This document shows positions 1 to 7,039 of a stretch of 64,000 nt of DNA, in pieces; positions within the stretch are counted from its first letter, which is position 1; the number at the start of each line of letters is the position of its first letter. The notes under the pieces are model-generated. The model made no database searches and was not told the origin of the DNA. It saw only the letters and a list, made by a program, of their open reading frames with translations. Position numbers and translations under genes: made by a program. The DNA is from JAJZJT01 sp964610905 (GTDB taxonomy: Bacteria > Actinomycetota > Acidimicrobiia > Acidimicrobiales > RAAP-2): the NCBI GenBank assembly GCA_964610905.1, contig CAZSYT010000003.1, positions 22,991 to 86,990 of the forward strand. Reading direction: 5' to 3'.

Positions 1-839
1 ACGGCGTCCAGCTCGGAGCGCCCCTGCGGTTGCACACGGACCAGGCGGAGCCACGTCCCGCCGCCAGTCCGGACGTGGGCGCCCCACAGCTCGCCCGGCT
101 CGCCGGACGGCGGCGCGCCCTCGGGGGCGACGTCGGGCACCGCCCTGCGGACGATGAGCCGGCCGCCCCGGAAGGTCGTCCACGCCTGCCCGACACGCAC
201 CGTCCGGTTGACCACCTCGGCGGCGAGGTCCCAGCTCAGGCGGCGCTCGCCAGCCTCGAGCTTGGCGGCGTACGTCGGCTCGCCCTCCTGCGGCTGGCCC
301 GGGGGGAGGCTCGCACGTCCCCGGGCGAGGTGCTCGGCCAGCAGCTCGCACCCGAGGACCGACAGACGGCCCCGCAGCTCGTCGGCTGTCTCGTCCGCGT
401 CGATCGCCGTCTCGGCACAGGCGTGGACCGGCCCGGCGTCGAGCTCGGGCTCGACCGTCATCAGGCACACGCCCGTCCGCCCGTCGCCGGCGAGGACGGC
501 CCGCTCGACGGGGGCCGCCCCCCGCCACCGGGGGAGCAGCGAGAAGTGCAGGTTCACCATCGGCAGGCGCTCCAGCACCGCGGTCGGGACGATCCGCCCG
601 TAGGCGACCACCACCCCGAGCTCGGCACCGGCGTCGAGCAGCTCGGCCACGTCCTCGACCACCCGGAGGCCGGCGCGAAGGGCGGCCACCTTCACCGGGC
701 TCGGGACGAGGCCGGCGCCCCGGCCTCGACGCCGGTCGGGCCGCGTGACGACGCCGACCACGTCGTGCCCGCAGGCGACGAGCGTCTCGAGGGGGCCCAC
801 GGCCGCCTCGGGCGTCCCGAGGAAGACGAGCCGGGCCAC
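1..839 (-). CDS. fmt: Methionyl-tRNA formyltransferase, 3' end cut by the window
   Basis: Formylates the amino group of Met-tRNA(fMet) with 10-formyl-tetrahydrofolate, giving the initiator tRNA. About 279 codons are visible. The N-terminal catalytic domain begins with the family pattern ARLVFLGTPEAAV. The loop VAYGRIVP and the folate-site segment NLHFSLLPRWRGAAP (with its His and downstream DAGP) are present. The C-terminal OB-like domain reaches a typical VQPQGRSELDA end just before the window edge, so few residues are missing. The start is GTG at 839, 11 bp after the def stop, so the two genes are probably cotranscribed. The def-fmt pair is a widespread arrangement coupling addition and removal of the formyl group. 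Confidence 0.93.
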   Translation of the reverse strand, partial: MARLVFLGTPEAAVGPLETLVACGHDVVGVVTRPDRRRGRGAGLVPSPVKVAALRAGLRVVEDVAELLDAGAELGVVVAYGRIVPTAVLERLPMVNLHFSLLPRWRGAAPVERAVLAGDGRTGVCLMTVEPELDAGPVHACAETAIDADETADELRGRLSVLGCELLAEHLARGRASLPPGQPQEGEPTYAAKLEAGERRLSWDLAAEVVNRTVRVGQAWTTFRGGRLIVRRAVPDVAPEGAPPSGEPGELWGAHVRTGGGTWLRLVRVQPQGRSELDA

Positions 840-850
840 CGACGGTGCGC

Positions 851-1396
851 TCAGACCGCCCGGGTGCTGCCCGCGCTGGTGAGCCGGGCCTCGAGGGCCG
901 AGGTGTCGAGGCCCATCGCCCGGTCTCGCAGGACCTTCAGGGCAACCTTGCGGTCGTCCTCCTCGAGCCGCTCGAGCATCAGCACTCCGTCGAGGTGGTC
1001 GACCTCGTGCTGGAACACCCGGCCGAGGAACTCGTCGGCCTCGATCTCGACCGGCTCGCCGTCCGCGCCCTGGCCGGCGAGCAGGACGCGTGCGGGGCGG
1101 AGGATGGCCAGACGGAGCCCGGGGATCGACAGGCACCCCTCGTCGTAGCGCCACTCACCGGATGCATCGGCGATGGTGGGGTTCACCACGACGCCGGGGC
1201 CGTCGCCGACGTCGTAGACGAACAGGCGTCGCTGCACGCCGACCTGGGGGGCCGCCAGCCCGGCACCCTCGGCCTCGTACATCGTCTCGACCATGTCGTC
1301 GACCAGGCGCGCCAGGGCTCCGTCGAACTCCTCGACCTCGGCAGCCCGCTGGCGCAGGACGGGGTCGCCGTAGGTGCGCACTGCGTAGTGAGCCAT
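851..1396 (-). CDS. def: Peptide deformylase
   Basis: Metalloenzyme that removes the formyl group from nascent proteins. The 181-residue product has the three family motifs in order: GLAAPQVG, EGCLS (metal-binding Cys) and QHEVDHLDG (two metal-binding His and the catalytic Glu). The length is normal. The start is ATG at 1396. No Shine-Dalgarno site precedes it. A TAGAGT box lies only 6 bp upstream, so the mRNA is probably leaderless. It is first in a two-gene def-fmt unit and divergent from the response regulator at 1560. Confidence 0.96.
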   Translation of the reverse strand: MAHYAVRTYGDPVLRQRAAEVEEFDGALARLVDDMVETMYEAEGAGLAAPQVGVQRRLFVYDVGDGPGVVVNPTIADASGEWRYDEGCLSIPGLRLAILRPARVLLAGQGADGEPVEIEADEFLGRVFQHEVDHLDGVLMLERLEEDDRKVALKVLRDRAMGLDTSALEARLTSAGSTRAV

Positions 1397-1402
1397 GCGA
1401 CC

Positions 1403-1408
1403 ACTCTA
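1403..1408 (-). promoter_or_regulatory. -10 box for leaderless def
   Basis: TAGAGT on the minus strand, 6 nt before the ATG at 1396. This fits TANNNT with transcription starting at or next to the start codon. No clear -35 was seen. Confidence 0.6.
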
Positions 1409-1559
1409 CGGGCACGTCGCGTCTCGGCGGGCACGCTGCGCCGGCCCGGCCCGCCTCCTCGGGCCGCCTCGGGCCGGGGCGCTGCGCGTCCGGAGCGCCG
1501 ACCTGGGGCACAATGGCCCCGGCCCGTGCCGGACGGCCGGGCCCGCACGGAGGGAAGCG

Positions 1560-2225
1560 GTGCGGAGACCAGAAGCCCGAATCTCGGTGCTCGTCGTCGA
1601 GGACCACTTGATGGTCGCGCAAGGCCTCCTCGCGCTCCTCGAGAGCGAGGACGGCATCGAGGCCGTCGGGCACGCGTCGACGCTCGCCGCCGCCTACGAC
1701 GCCGTGCGCGAGCTCGGGCCCGACGTGGTGCTGATGGACTTCCGCCTGCCCGACGGCGACGGGGTGAGCGGCGCTCGGCGCATCCGCGACGAGCACGAGG
1801 ACGTCCAGGTGGTCATGTTGACCGGCGCGGGGGACGACTCGGTCCTCGCCGCCGCCGTCGACGCCGGGTGCGCCGGGTTCGTGACCAAGGACGGACGGGT
1901 CGACGAGGTCGTCCGCGCCATCCGGGCCGCCGCCGAAGGCGAGGTGTCGATCCCGTCCGAGCGCCTCGGCGCCCTCCTCTCGCACCTGTCGCGGCGTCGT
2001 CGGCCGCGCGCCGGGCTGAGCGCACGCGAGCTCGAGGTCCTCCAGCTGCTGGCCAGGGGGGCCTCCACCACCGAGATCGTCGAGCAGCTCGTGCTCAGCC
2101 CCCACACCGTCCGCAACCACGTCCGCAACATCCTCGCCAAGCTCGGCGCGCACTCGAAGCTCGAGGCCGTCGCCGTCGCCGCCCGCGAGGGCATCGTCAG
2201 CCTGCAGCACCCCGGGGCACGCTGA
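1560..2225 (+). CDS. NarL/LuxR-family response regulator
   Basis: Two-domain DNA-binding response regulator of 221 residues. The receiver domain (about 10-125) shows the acidic pair in VEDH, the phospho-acceptor Asp in LMDFRLPDGDG (about residue 60), the conserved Thr in VVMLTGAG and the Lys in FVTKDG. A LuxR-type helix-turn-helix follows at about 155-215 (LSARELEVLQLLARG, then SPHTVRNHVRNILAKLG). An open frame extends upstream, but GTG 1560 has GGAGGG five bases ahead and starts just before the receiver. A CACAAT box at 1509-1514 could be its -10. The likely partner is the convergent histidine kinase at 2265-3920, whose HisKA_3-type dimerisation domain is the class that pairs with LuxR regulators. 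Target genes are unknown. Confidence 0.92.
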   Translation: MRRPEARISVLVVEDHLMVAQGLLALLESEDGIEAVGHASTLAAAYDAVRELGPDVVLMDFRLPDGDGVSGARRIRDEHEDVQVVMLTGAGDDSVLAAAVDAGCAGFVTKDGRVDEVVRAIRAAAEGEVSIPSERLGALLSHLSRRRRPRAGLSARELEVLQLLARGASTTEIVEQLVLSPHTVRNHVRNILAKLGAHSKLEAVAVAAREGIVSLQHPGAR

Positions 2226-2234
2226 AGGAGGGAC

Positions 2235-2260
2235 CCGTCCCGCGAGGTACCCAGGGACGG
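2235..2260. terminator. Hairpin between convergent regulator and kinase genes
   Basis: Perfect 7-bp inverted repeat, CCGTCCC (2235-2241) and GGGACGG (2254-2260), with a 12-nt loop. It sits between the stop codons at 2225 and 2265. There is no U-tract, so it is only a plausible bidirectional terminator. Confidence 0.4.
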
Positions 2261-2264
2261 CGCG

Positions 2265-3920
2265 TCACTCGGCGTCCGGCCACGGCGACCACGGTCCGCC
2301 CTCGTCGCCGTCGCCGGGGACCCACGCTTCGAGGGTGGTCCCCTCGCCGGGCTGGGAGCTCACGACCAGCCAGCCCTCGGCCAGCTCGGCCTGCTCGCGC
2401 ATGAGCGGCAGCCCGAAGTGCCGGTCGTCCCCGCTCACCGAGGGGTCGAAGCCGACGCCGTCGTCGCGCACGCGCAGGAGGAGCCCGCCCGAGCGGTCCT
2501 CCAGGACCACCTCCACCCGCCGTGCCCTGGCGTGCCGAGCGGCGTTGGCCAGCGCCTCCTTCACGATCCGGTAGGCCACCGCCTGCTGGACCGGCGAAGC
2601 CGGCCGCGCCAGGGTCGAGCGGACCGACACCTCGCACCCCGTGGGCGAGAGGATGCGGTCGGCGAGCTCCTCGACCGACAGGGCCAGCCCCTTCAGCTCG
2701 AGCGCCGGAGGGCGGAGGTCGAAGAGCACGTGCCGAAGGCGGTCCGTCGCCTCGGCCACCGTGCGTTCGAGGTCGTCGAGGATGCCGGTCGCCGCCGGGC
2801 TGTCGACGGTGCGCCGGAGCAGCTGGAGCTGGAGGCCGAGGCCGGTCAGCACCTGGATCGAGTCGTCGTGGATCTCGACGGCGATGCGGCTCCGCTCGTC
2901 CTCTTGGGCGCGCGCCAGCCGGCGGACGAGGGCCCGTCGTTGCGCGATGCTCGAGCCCAGCAGCCGGACGGCGCGACGGAGCTCCTCGGTCGTCTCCTCG
3001 GCCGCTGCCGTGCGGGCCTGGAGGGTGGCGACCAGCCGCGCGTTGTCGAGCGAGAGGGACGCCAGCCGGGCCACCTGCTCACCGAACGCCGCGTCGTCGT
3101 CGGTGAACGCGTCGTCGCGACCGTCGCTCCCGGCGAAGCGCACGGCGGTCACCAGCCCCACCGGCCCGTCCGACGACATGAGCGGGAGGGCGAGCGCGCC
3201 GGTCGCGCCGAGCTCGGCGACCACCGAGGCCAGGCGCTCGTTGGCCATGACCCGACCGAGCTCCGCGCCGTTGACCACGAGGGCGCTCCCTGACCGCAGC
3301 GCGTCGGCCACGCACGGCACCACGTCGGTCACGTCGGCCGCCTGCTCCACCAGCCGGGCGGCCCGCCCGGTGTCGGCGCCGAACGAGGCCGCGACCCGGA
3401 AGACGCCGTCCGCTCCGACGAGGCGGGCGACCGAGGCGGCACCGTAGTACCGGCCGAGCGACCGGGTCAGGGTGCCGAGGACGGCCCGCACGTCCGGGAC
3501 GGCCTCCGACAGCGACACGGACAGCTCCGAGAGGAAGGCCGCTCGGTCCGACTGCCTGGCGAGGACCGCCTCCGCCTCGACCTGCTCGGAGACGTCGTCG
3601 ACGATGAGGACGGCACCGCCGCCGTCGCCGAGGCGGGCGCGGGTGACCCGGGCCCACACCTGCGACCCGTCCTCGCGCCGCAGGCGCAGACGGCGGAGGT
3701 TGACCTCGGCCCACGGCCCGGTGCTCGGGTGCTCCTCGTCCGGCGTCACCTCGTCGGGATCGCCGACCACCCACTCGAGGGTCGTGCGGCCGACCATCTC
3801 CGCGGGCTCGAGGCCGAGGAGCCCGGCCAGCCCCCGGCTGACCGCGACGATGCGCCGCTCGCTGTCGAGGATGGCGCTCCCTCCCCGCGCGTCCCCGTTC
3901 CTCCGGCCCTCGTCGACCAT
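2265..3920 (-). CDS. PAS-GAF sensor histidine kinase (NarX/DesK-like)
   Basis: Cytoplasmic-looking sensor kinase of 551 residues with no obvious membrane segment. Order: PAS domain (about 15-125), short linker, GAF domain (about 150-300), coiled coil, HisKA_3 domain with the phospho-acceptor in AVEIHDDSIQ (about residue 348), then a HATPase_c domain with the N-box IVKEALANAARHA, the G1-type DDGVGF and a FGLPLMREQA stretch. This layout is typical of kinases that phosphorylate LuxR-type regulators, and such a regulator lies convergent at 1560-2225. The start is ATG 3920, with GAGG upstream. The frame stays open to 4106, but that part has no domain. The 5' side carries a long perfect inverted repeat (3973-4008). 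The sensed signal cannot be read from sequence. Confidence 0.9.
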   Translation of the reverse strand: MVDEGRRNGDARGGSAILDSERRIVAVSRGLAGLLGLEPAEMVGRTTLEWVVGDPDEVTPDEEHPSTGPWAEVNLRRLRLRREDGSQVWARVTRARLGDGGGAVLIVDDVSEQVEAEAVLARQSDRAAFLSELSVSLSEAVPDVRAVLGTLTRSLGRYYGAASVARLVGADGVFRVAASFGADTGRAARLVEQAADVTDVVPCVADALRSGSALVVNGAELGRVMANERLASVVAELGATGALALPLMSSDGPVGLVTAVRFAGSDGRDDAFTDDDAAFGEQVARLASLSLDNARLVATLQARTAAAEETTEELRRAVRLLGSSIAQRRALVRRLARAQEDERSRIAVEIHDDSIQVLTGLGLQLQLLRRTVDSPAATGILDDLERTVAEATDRLRHVLFDLRPPALELKGLALSVEELADRILSPTGCEVSVRSTLARPASPVQQAVAYRIVKEALANAARHARARRVEVVLEDRSGGLLLRVRDDGVGFDPSVSGDDRHFGLPLMREQAELAEGWLVVSSQPGEGTTLEAWVPGDGDEGGPWSPWPDAE

Positions 3921-4258
3921 CGAGTCCTCGTCCTCCCTGCTCGCGGCCGGACCCGACCGCTGCGGGCCCTCAGCGGGTACCTGCGGGACGACCCCCGCAG
4001 GTACCCGCGGGGGTCGCGCCACGGGGCCCCGGGCGCACCGACGGGCACCCGGCTCGTGGACATCGTCGGACGCCCGCGCCCTCCTGCCAAGGCACAGCTT
4101 CCTCATCAGCCTGGCACAGACGTGCCACGGGGACGGGGAGATGACACAGATTGGCCATGACGAACGGCCCGTGTGGGTCTACGGCCGGACGGCGTCCGTG
4201 CCGATGATGGAGTCGGAGCGGTGGAGCAGCCCAGTGGCAGGCCGGGCGGCGAGCGCCG
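3921..4258. other. Divergent intergenic region between two sensor genes
   Basis: A 338-bp gap between a kinase gene on the minus strand and the GGDEF-EAL-kinase gene on the plus strand. It must hold promoters for both. The only strong structure is the inverted repeat at 3973-4008. Frames overlapping the region have no recognisable domain. Confidence 0.6.
3973..4008. promoter_or_regulatory. 15-bp perfect inverted repeat (possible operator or leader hairpin)
   Basis: Arms at 3973-3987 and 3994-4008 are perfectly complementary, with a 6-nt spacer. Each arm contains the palindrome GGTACC. It lies 53 bp ahead of the kinase ATG at 3920. It could be a dimeric repressor site or an RNA hairpin in the leader. 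No U-tract suggests a terminator. Confidence 0.5.
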
Positions 4259-6979
4259 TTGGAGGAGATGGACCGAGAGCCGATCGAGCACGATCCCGGC
4301 AGTGACCGCCCGGGCTGGCGCGACCACGGAGCGCCTCCACTGGGAAGGGCCGCCCACCACGGCACGATCGCGCCCGCCGACCCGGGACCGAAGCTGGCAC
4401 CCGCCCCCGGGCTCGACGCACCGCTCGTGCTCATCGTCGCCCTCGAGGAGTCCGAGATCGCCCGGGCCCGTTCGGTCGTCCGGACCGCTGCGCACGACCG
4501 GCGCGAGCAGTCGCGCCCCGTACGCGAGCTGGTGGTGCCGTCGCTCGCCGACGCCATCGTCGCCTACGGCCAGGAGCTCCCGGCGGCGACGGTCCTCTCC
4601 CCCCGCCTCCTCGACAACCGGATCGGCCGCGGTGCCCCGATGCTCCAGGCCGTCGAGGCCTCGGTACCGGTGGTGACCCTGCCGGTCGTCTCGGCCGGTG
4701 CCGACCTGCGGTCGGTAGCCACCGTGCGGCGAGCCCTCAAGCGCTCCTCCGTCGGTCGCGGCCGTGCCGAGGCATCGGCGCGTGCGCACCGCACGCTGGC
4801 CGCCGGCGAACCGGCGTCACCCCACCTCGCCGCCGAGCACCCGCAGCACGACGAGCTCACCGGGCTCGCCGACCGCAGGACGCTCTGCAGCGCGCTCGAC
4901 CTCCTGGCCGCCCGCCCACGCCTCTCGGCGGTCGCCGTGGTCGCCGTCGGGCTCGACCACTTCGGCCGCGTCAACGAAGGGTACGGGCAGACGACCGGCG
5001 ACGCCGTCCTGCGCCGGGTCGGCGAACGGCTCGCCGCCGAGATCCCCGAAGACGGGCTCCACCTGCTCGCCCGGGTCGGCGGCGACACCTTCGCCCTGGT
5101 CACCGACGGTGTCGACGACCTGCCGGCGGCCCACTTCGTCGCCGAGCGCCTGGCCTCGGTGGCCGCGACGGCCGTCGACGAGTTCGACCTCGACCTCCAC
5201 CCCACGGCCTCGACCGGCATCGTCCTCGGGACCTCCGCGCACGGGTCGGACCTCCTCTCCCACGCCGAGACGGCCCTGCGCGAGGCGCGGCGGTCGGGCG
5301 GCCATCGCTCGACGGTCTTCGACCACCCCCTGAAGGGGCGCGTCCTGTCGCGGTCGCACCTCGAGGCGGCGTTGCGGCTCGCCATCGACGAGGAGCAGCT
5401 GCGCCTCCACTACCAGCCCATCGTCGAGGTCGGCACCGGCCTCGTCCGCGGCTTTGAGGCGCTGGTCAGATGGATGCACCCCGAGGACGGGCTCCTCGGG
5501 CCCGACCGGTTCATCGGCGCGGCCGAGGACACGGGGCTCATCCGTCCGCTCGGCGCGTGGGTGCTCCGCACGGCGGTGCGCCGGCTCGACGAGCTCCACC
5601 GGGCGCACCCCGACCTCGGTCTCGAGATGTCGGTCAACGTCTCGGCCCGCCAGCTCGACGACCCCACGATGCTCGACACCCTCGTCGAGGGGCTCGCCCG
5701 CCTCGCCGCGGCTCCTTCGCAGCTCTGCCTCGAGATCACCGAGAGCGCCCTCCTCGCCGACGCCGAGCGCGCCGCCGAGACGCTGCGGGCGGTGCGCTCC
5801 CTGGGCGTCCGGGTCGCCCTCGACGACTTCGGGACCGGCTACTCCTCGCTCTCCCAGATCCGCACGCTCGCCATCGACGTCTTGAAGATCGACCAGACCT
5901 TCGTCGCCGGCCTGACGACGAGCCCCGAGGACGCCCTGGTCGTCGACGCCATGGTGCACCTCGGAACGCATCTGGGCTTCGCGGTGGTCGCCGAGGGCGT
6001 CGAGACCGAGGAGCAGTGCCGTCGCCTGATCGCCATGGGGTGCCGCCTCACCCAGGGGTTCCTCTGGAGCCGCCCCGTCCCCGGCGACCTCCTCGAGGAG
6101 ATCCTCGACACGAGCGCCCGTGGCGCCTACCGCCTCGCCCTCGCCGGCGACGCCGGCGGGCACGCCGGCGGGCACGCCGGCGGGCACGGGGCCGGCCACC
6201 GGGCCGGCCACCGGGGAGACGACCCGGCCGAGCGGCGCGACGACCCCTCCGCCGGGGTCGGCGGGCACGGGACGGACACCGCCACCGAGCTGCACGATGC
6301 CCTCATCGTCCTCTCCCACGAGCTGCGGACGCCGATCCACGTCATCCGCGGCTTCGCCCAGCTGCTGGCCGCCGACCTCGACGGCGGCAGCGACGCCCGG
6401 CGCTCGGCCGTCGAGGCCATCGTGCGCCAGGCCGACGAGATGACCGACATGGTCGAGTCCCTGGTGGACGCCCGGGCGATCGACACCGGGACGCTGCGGA
6501 TCGCCCGCGACCCGGTCGACCTGTCGGGCCTCGTGCGCCAGGTCTGCGACGACCTGCGCCACGCGCTCGGCGACCATCCGCTCCGGGTGGTGTCCCCCGG
6601 CGAGGCAGCGGTGGTCGGCGACGCCGGCCGGCTGCGGCAGATCGTCACCAACCTGTTGGTCAACGCCGCCAAGTTCGCCCCCGACGCGACGCCCGTCGAG
6701 GTGCTCGTGACCCGGGACGGCCCGTGCGTGACGGTCAACGTGCGGGACCGGGGTCCTGGGGTCCCCCGCGACCAGGTCGGCGAGCTCTTCCGCAAGTTCT
6801 CGCGCCTCGGCTCGACGCGACCGGGCACCGGCCTCGGGCTCTACCTCGCGCGGGGGCTCGCCCGGGCCCACGGCGGCGACGTGCGCTACCGCGACGCCTT
6901 GGGCGGCGGCGCCGACTTCGAGCTGACCGTCCCCGCCGACCCGGGGAGCCCGCCGGTCGGGCTCGTCCTCGGCACCTGA
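4259..6979 (+). CDS. Degenerate GGDEF + EAL phosphodiesterase + histidine kinase fusion
   Basis: Single 906-residue protein. Residues about 55-165 look like a receiver fold without a clear phospho-acceptor Asp. A GGDEF domain follows (about 190-345), but its signature reads GGDTF: the catalytic Glu is lost, so cyclase activity is unlikely. The EAL domain (about 365-620) keeps FEALVRW, the NVSARQL and LEITES segments, DDFGTGYSS, LKIDQTF and AEGVET, so c-di-GMP hydrolysis is likely. A flexible His/Gly linker with three AGGH repeats (about 632-650) leads to a HisKA domain (SHELRTP, about residue 685) and an HATPase with NLLVNAAKF and GTGLGLYLA. No transmembrane helix is evident. TTG 4259 is the longest start; ATG 4268 is equally possible, with GGAGGAG directly against it. 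Confidence 0.9.
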   Translation: MEEMDREPIEHDPGSDRPGWRDHGAPPLGRAAHHGTIAPADPGPKLAPAPGLDAPLVLIVALEESEIARARSVVRTAAHDRREQSRPVRELVVPSLADAIVAYGQELPAATVLSPRLLDNRIGRGAPMLQAVEASVPVVTLPVVSAGADLRSVATVRRALKRSSVGRGRAEASARAHRTLAAGEPASPHLAAEHPQHDELTGLADRRTLCSALDLLAARPRLSAVAVVAVGLDHFGRVNEGYGQTTGDAVLRRVGERLAAEIPEDGLHLLARVGGDTFALVTDGVDDLPAAHFVAERLASVAATAVDEFDLDLHPTASTGIVLGTSAHGSDLLSHAETALREARRSGGHRSTVFDHPLKGRVLSRSHLEAALRLAIDEEQLRLHYQPIVEVGTGLVRGFEALVRWMHPEDGLLGPDRFIGAAEDTGLIRPLGAWVLRTAVRRLDELHRAHPDLGLEMSVNVSARQLDDPTMLDTLVEGLARLAAAPSQLCLEITESALLADAERAAETLRAVRSLGVRVALDDFGTGYSSLSQIRTLAIDVLKIDQTFVAGLTTSPEDALVVDAMVHLGTHLGFAVVAEGVETEEQCRRLIAMGCRLTQGFLWSRPVPGDLLEEILDTSARGAYRLALAGDAGGHAGGHAGGHGAGHRAGHRGDDPAERRDDPSAGVGGHGTDTATELHDALIVLSHELRTPIHVIRGFAQLLAADLDGGSDARRSAVEAIVRQADEMTDMVESLVDARAIDTGTLRIARDPVDLSGLVRQVCDDLRHALGDHPLRVVSPGEAAVVGDAGRLRQIVTNLLVNAAKFAPDATPVEVLVTRDGPCVTVNVRDRGPGVPRDQVGELFRKFSRLGSTRPGTGLGLYLARGLARAHGGDVRYRDALGGGADFELTVPADPGSPPVGLVLGT

Positions 6980-6981
6980 GC

Positions 6982-6995
6982 CCGGCCTCGGCCGG
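6982..6995. terminator. Weak palindrome between convergent genes
   Basis: CCGGCC-TC-GGCCGG palindrome immediately after the sensor-fusion stop and before the priA-like stop at 7040. It could act in termination on either strand. There is no U-tract. Confidence 0.25.
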
Positions 6996-7039
6996 CGCAC
7001 GACCGGTCGAGGCGGTGCCCGGTCCTCGGAGCGCTCAGC

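Noticed and set aside
3921..4106. N-terminal extension of the PAS-GAF kinase to 4106
   Set aside because: The extra 62 residues have no domain character and span the perfect inverted repeat. ATG 3920 has a better ribosome site.
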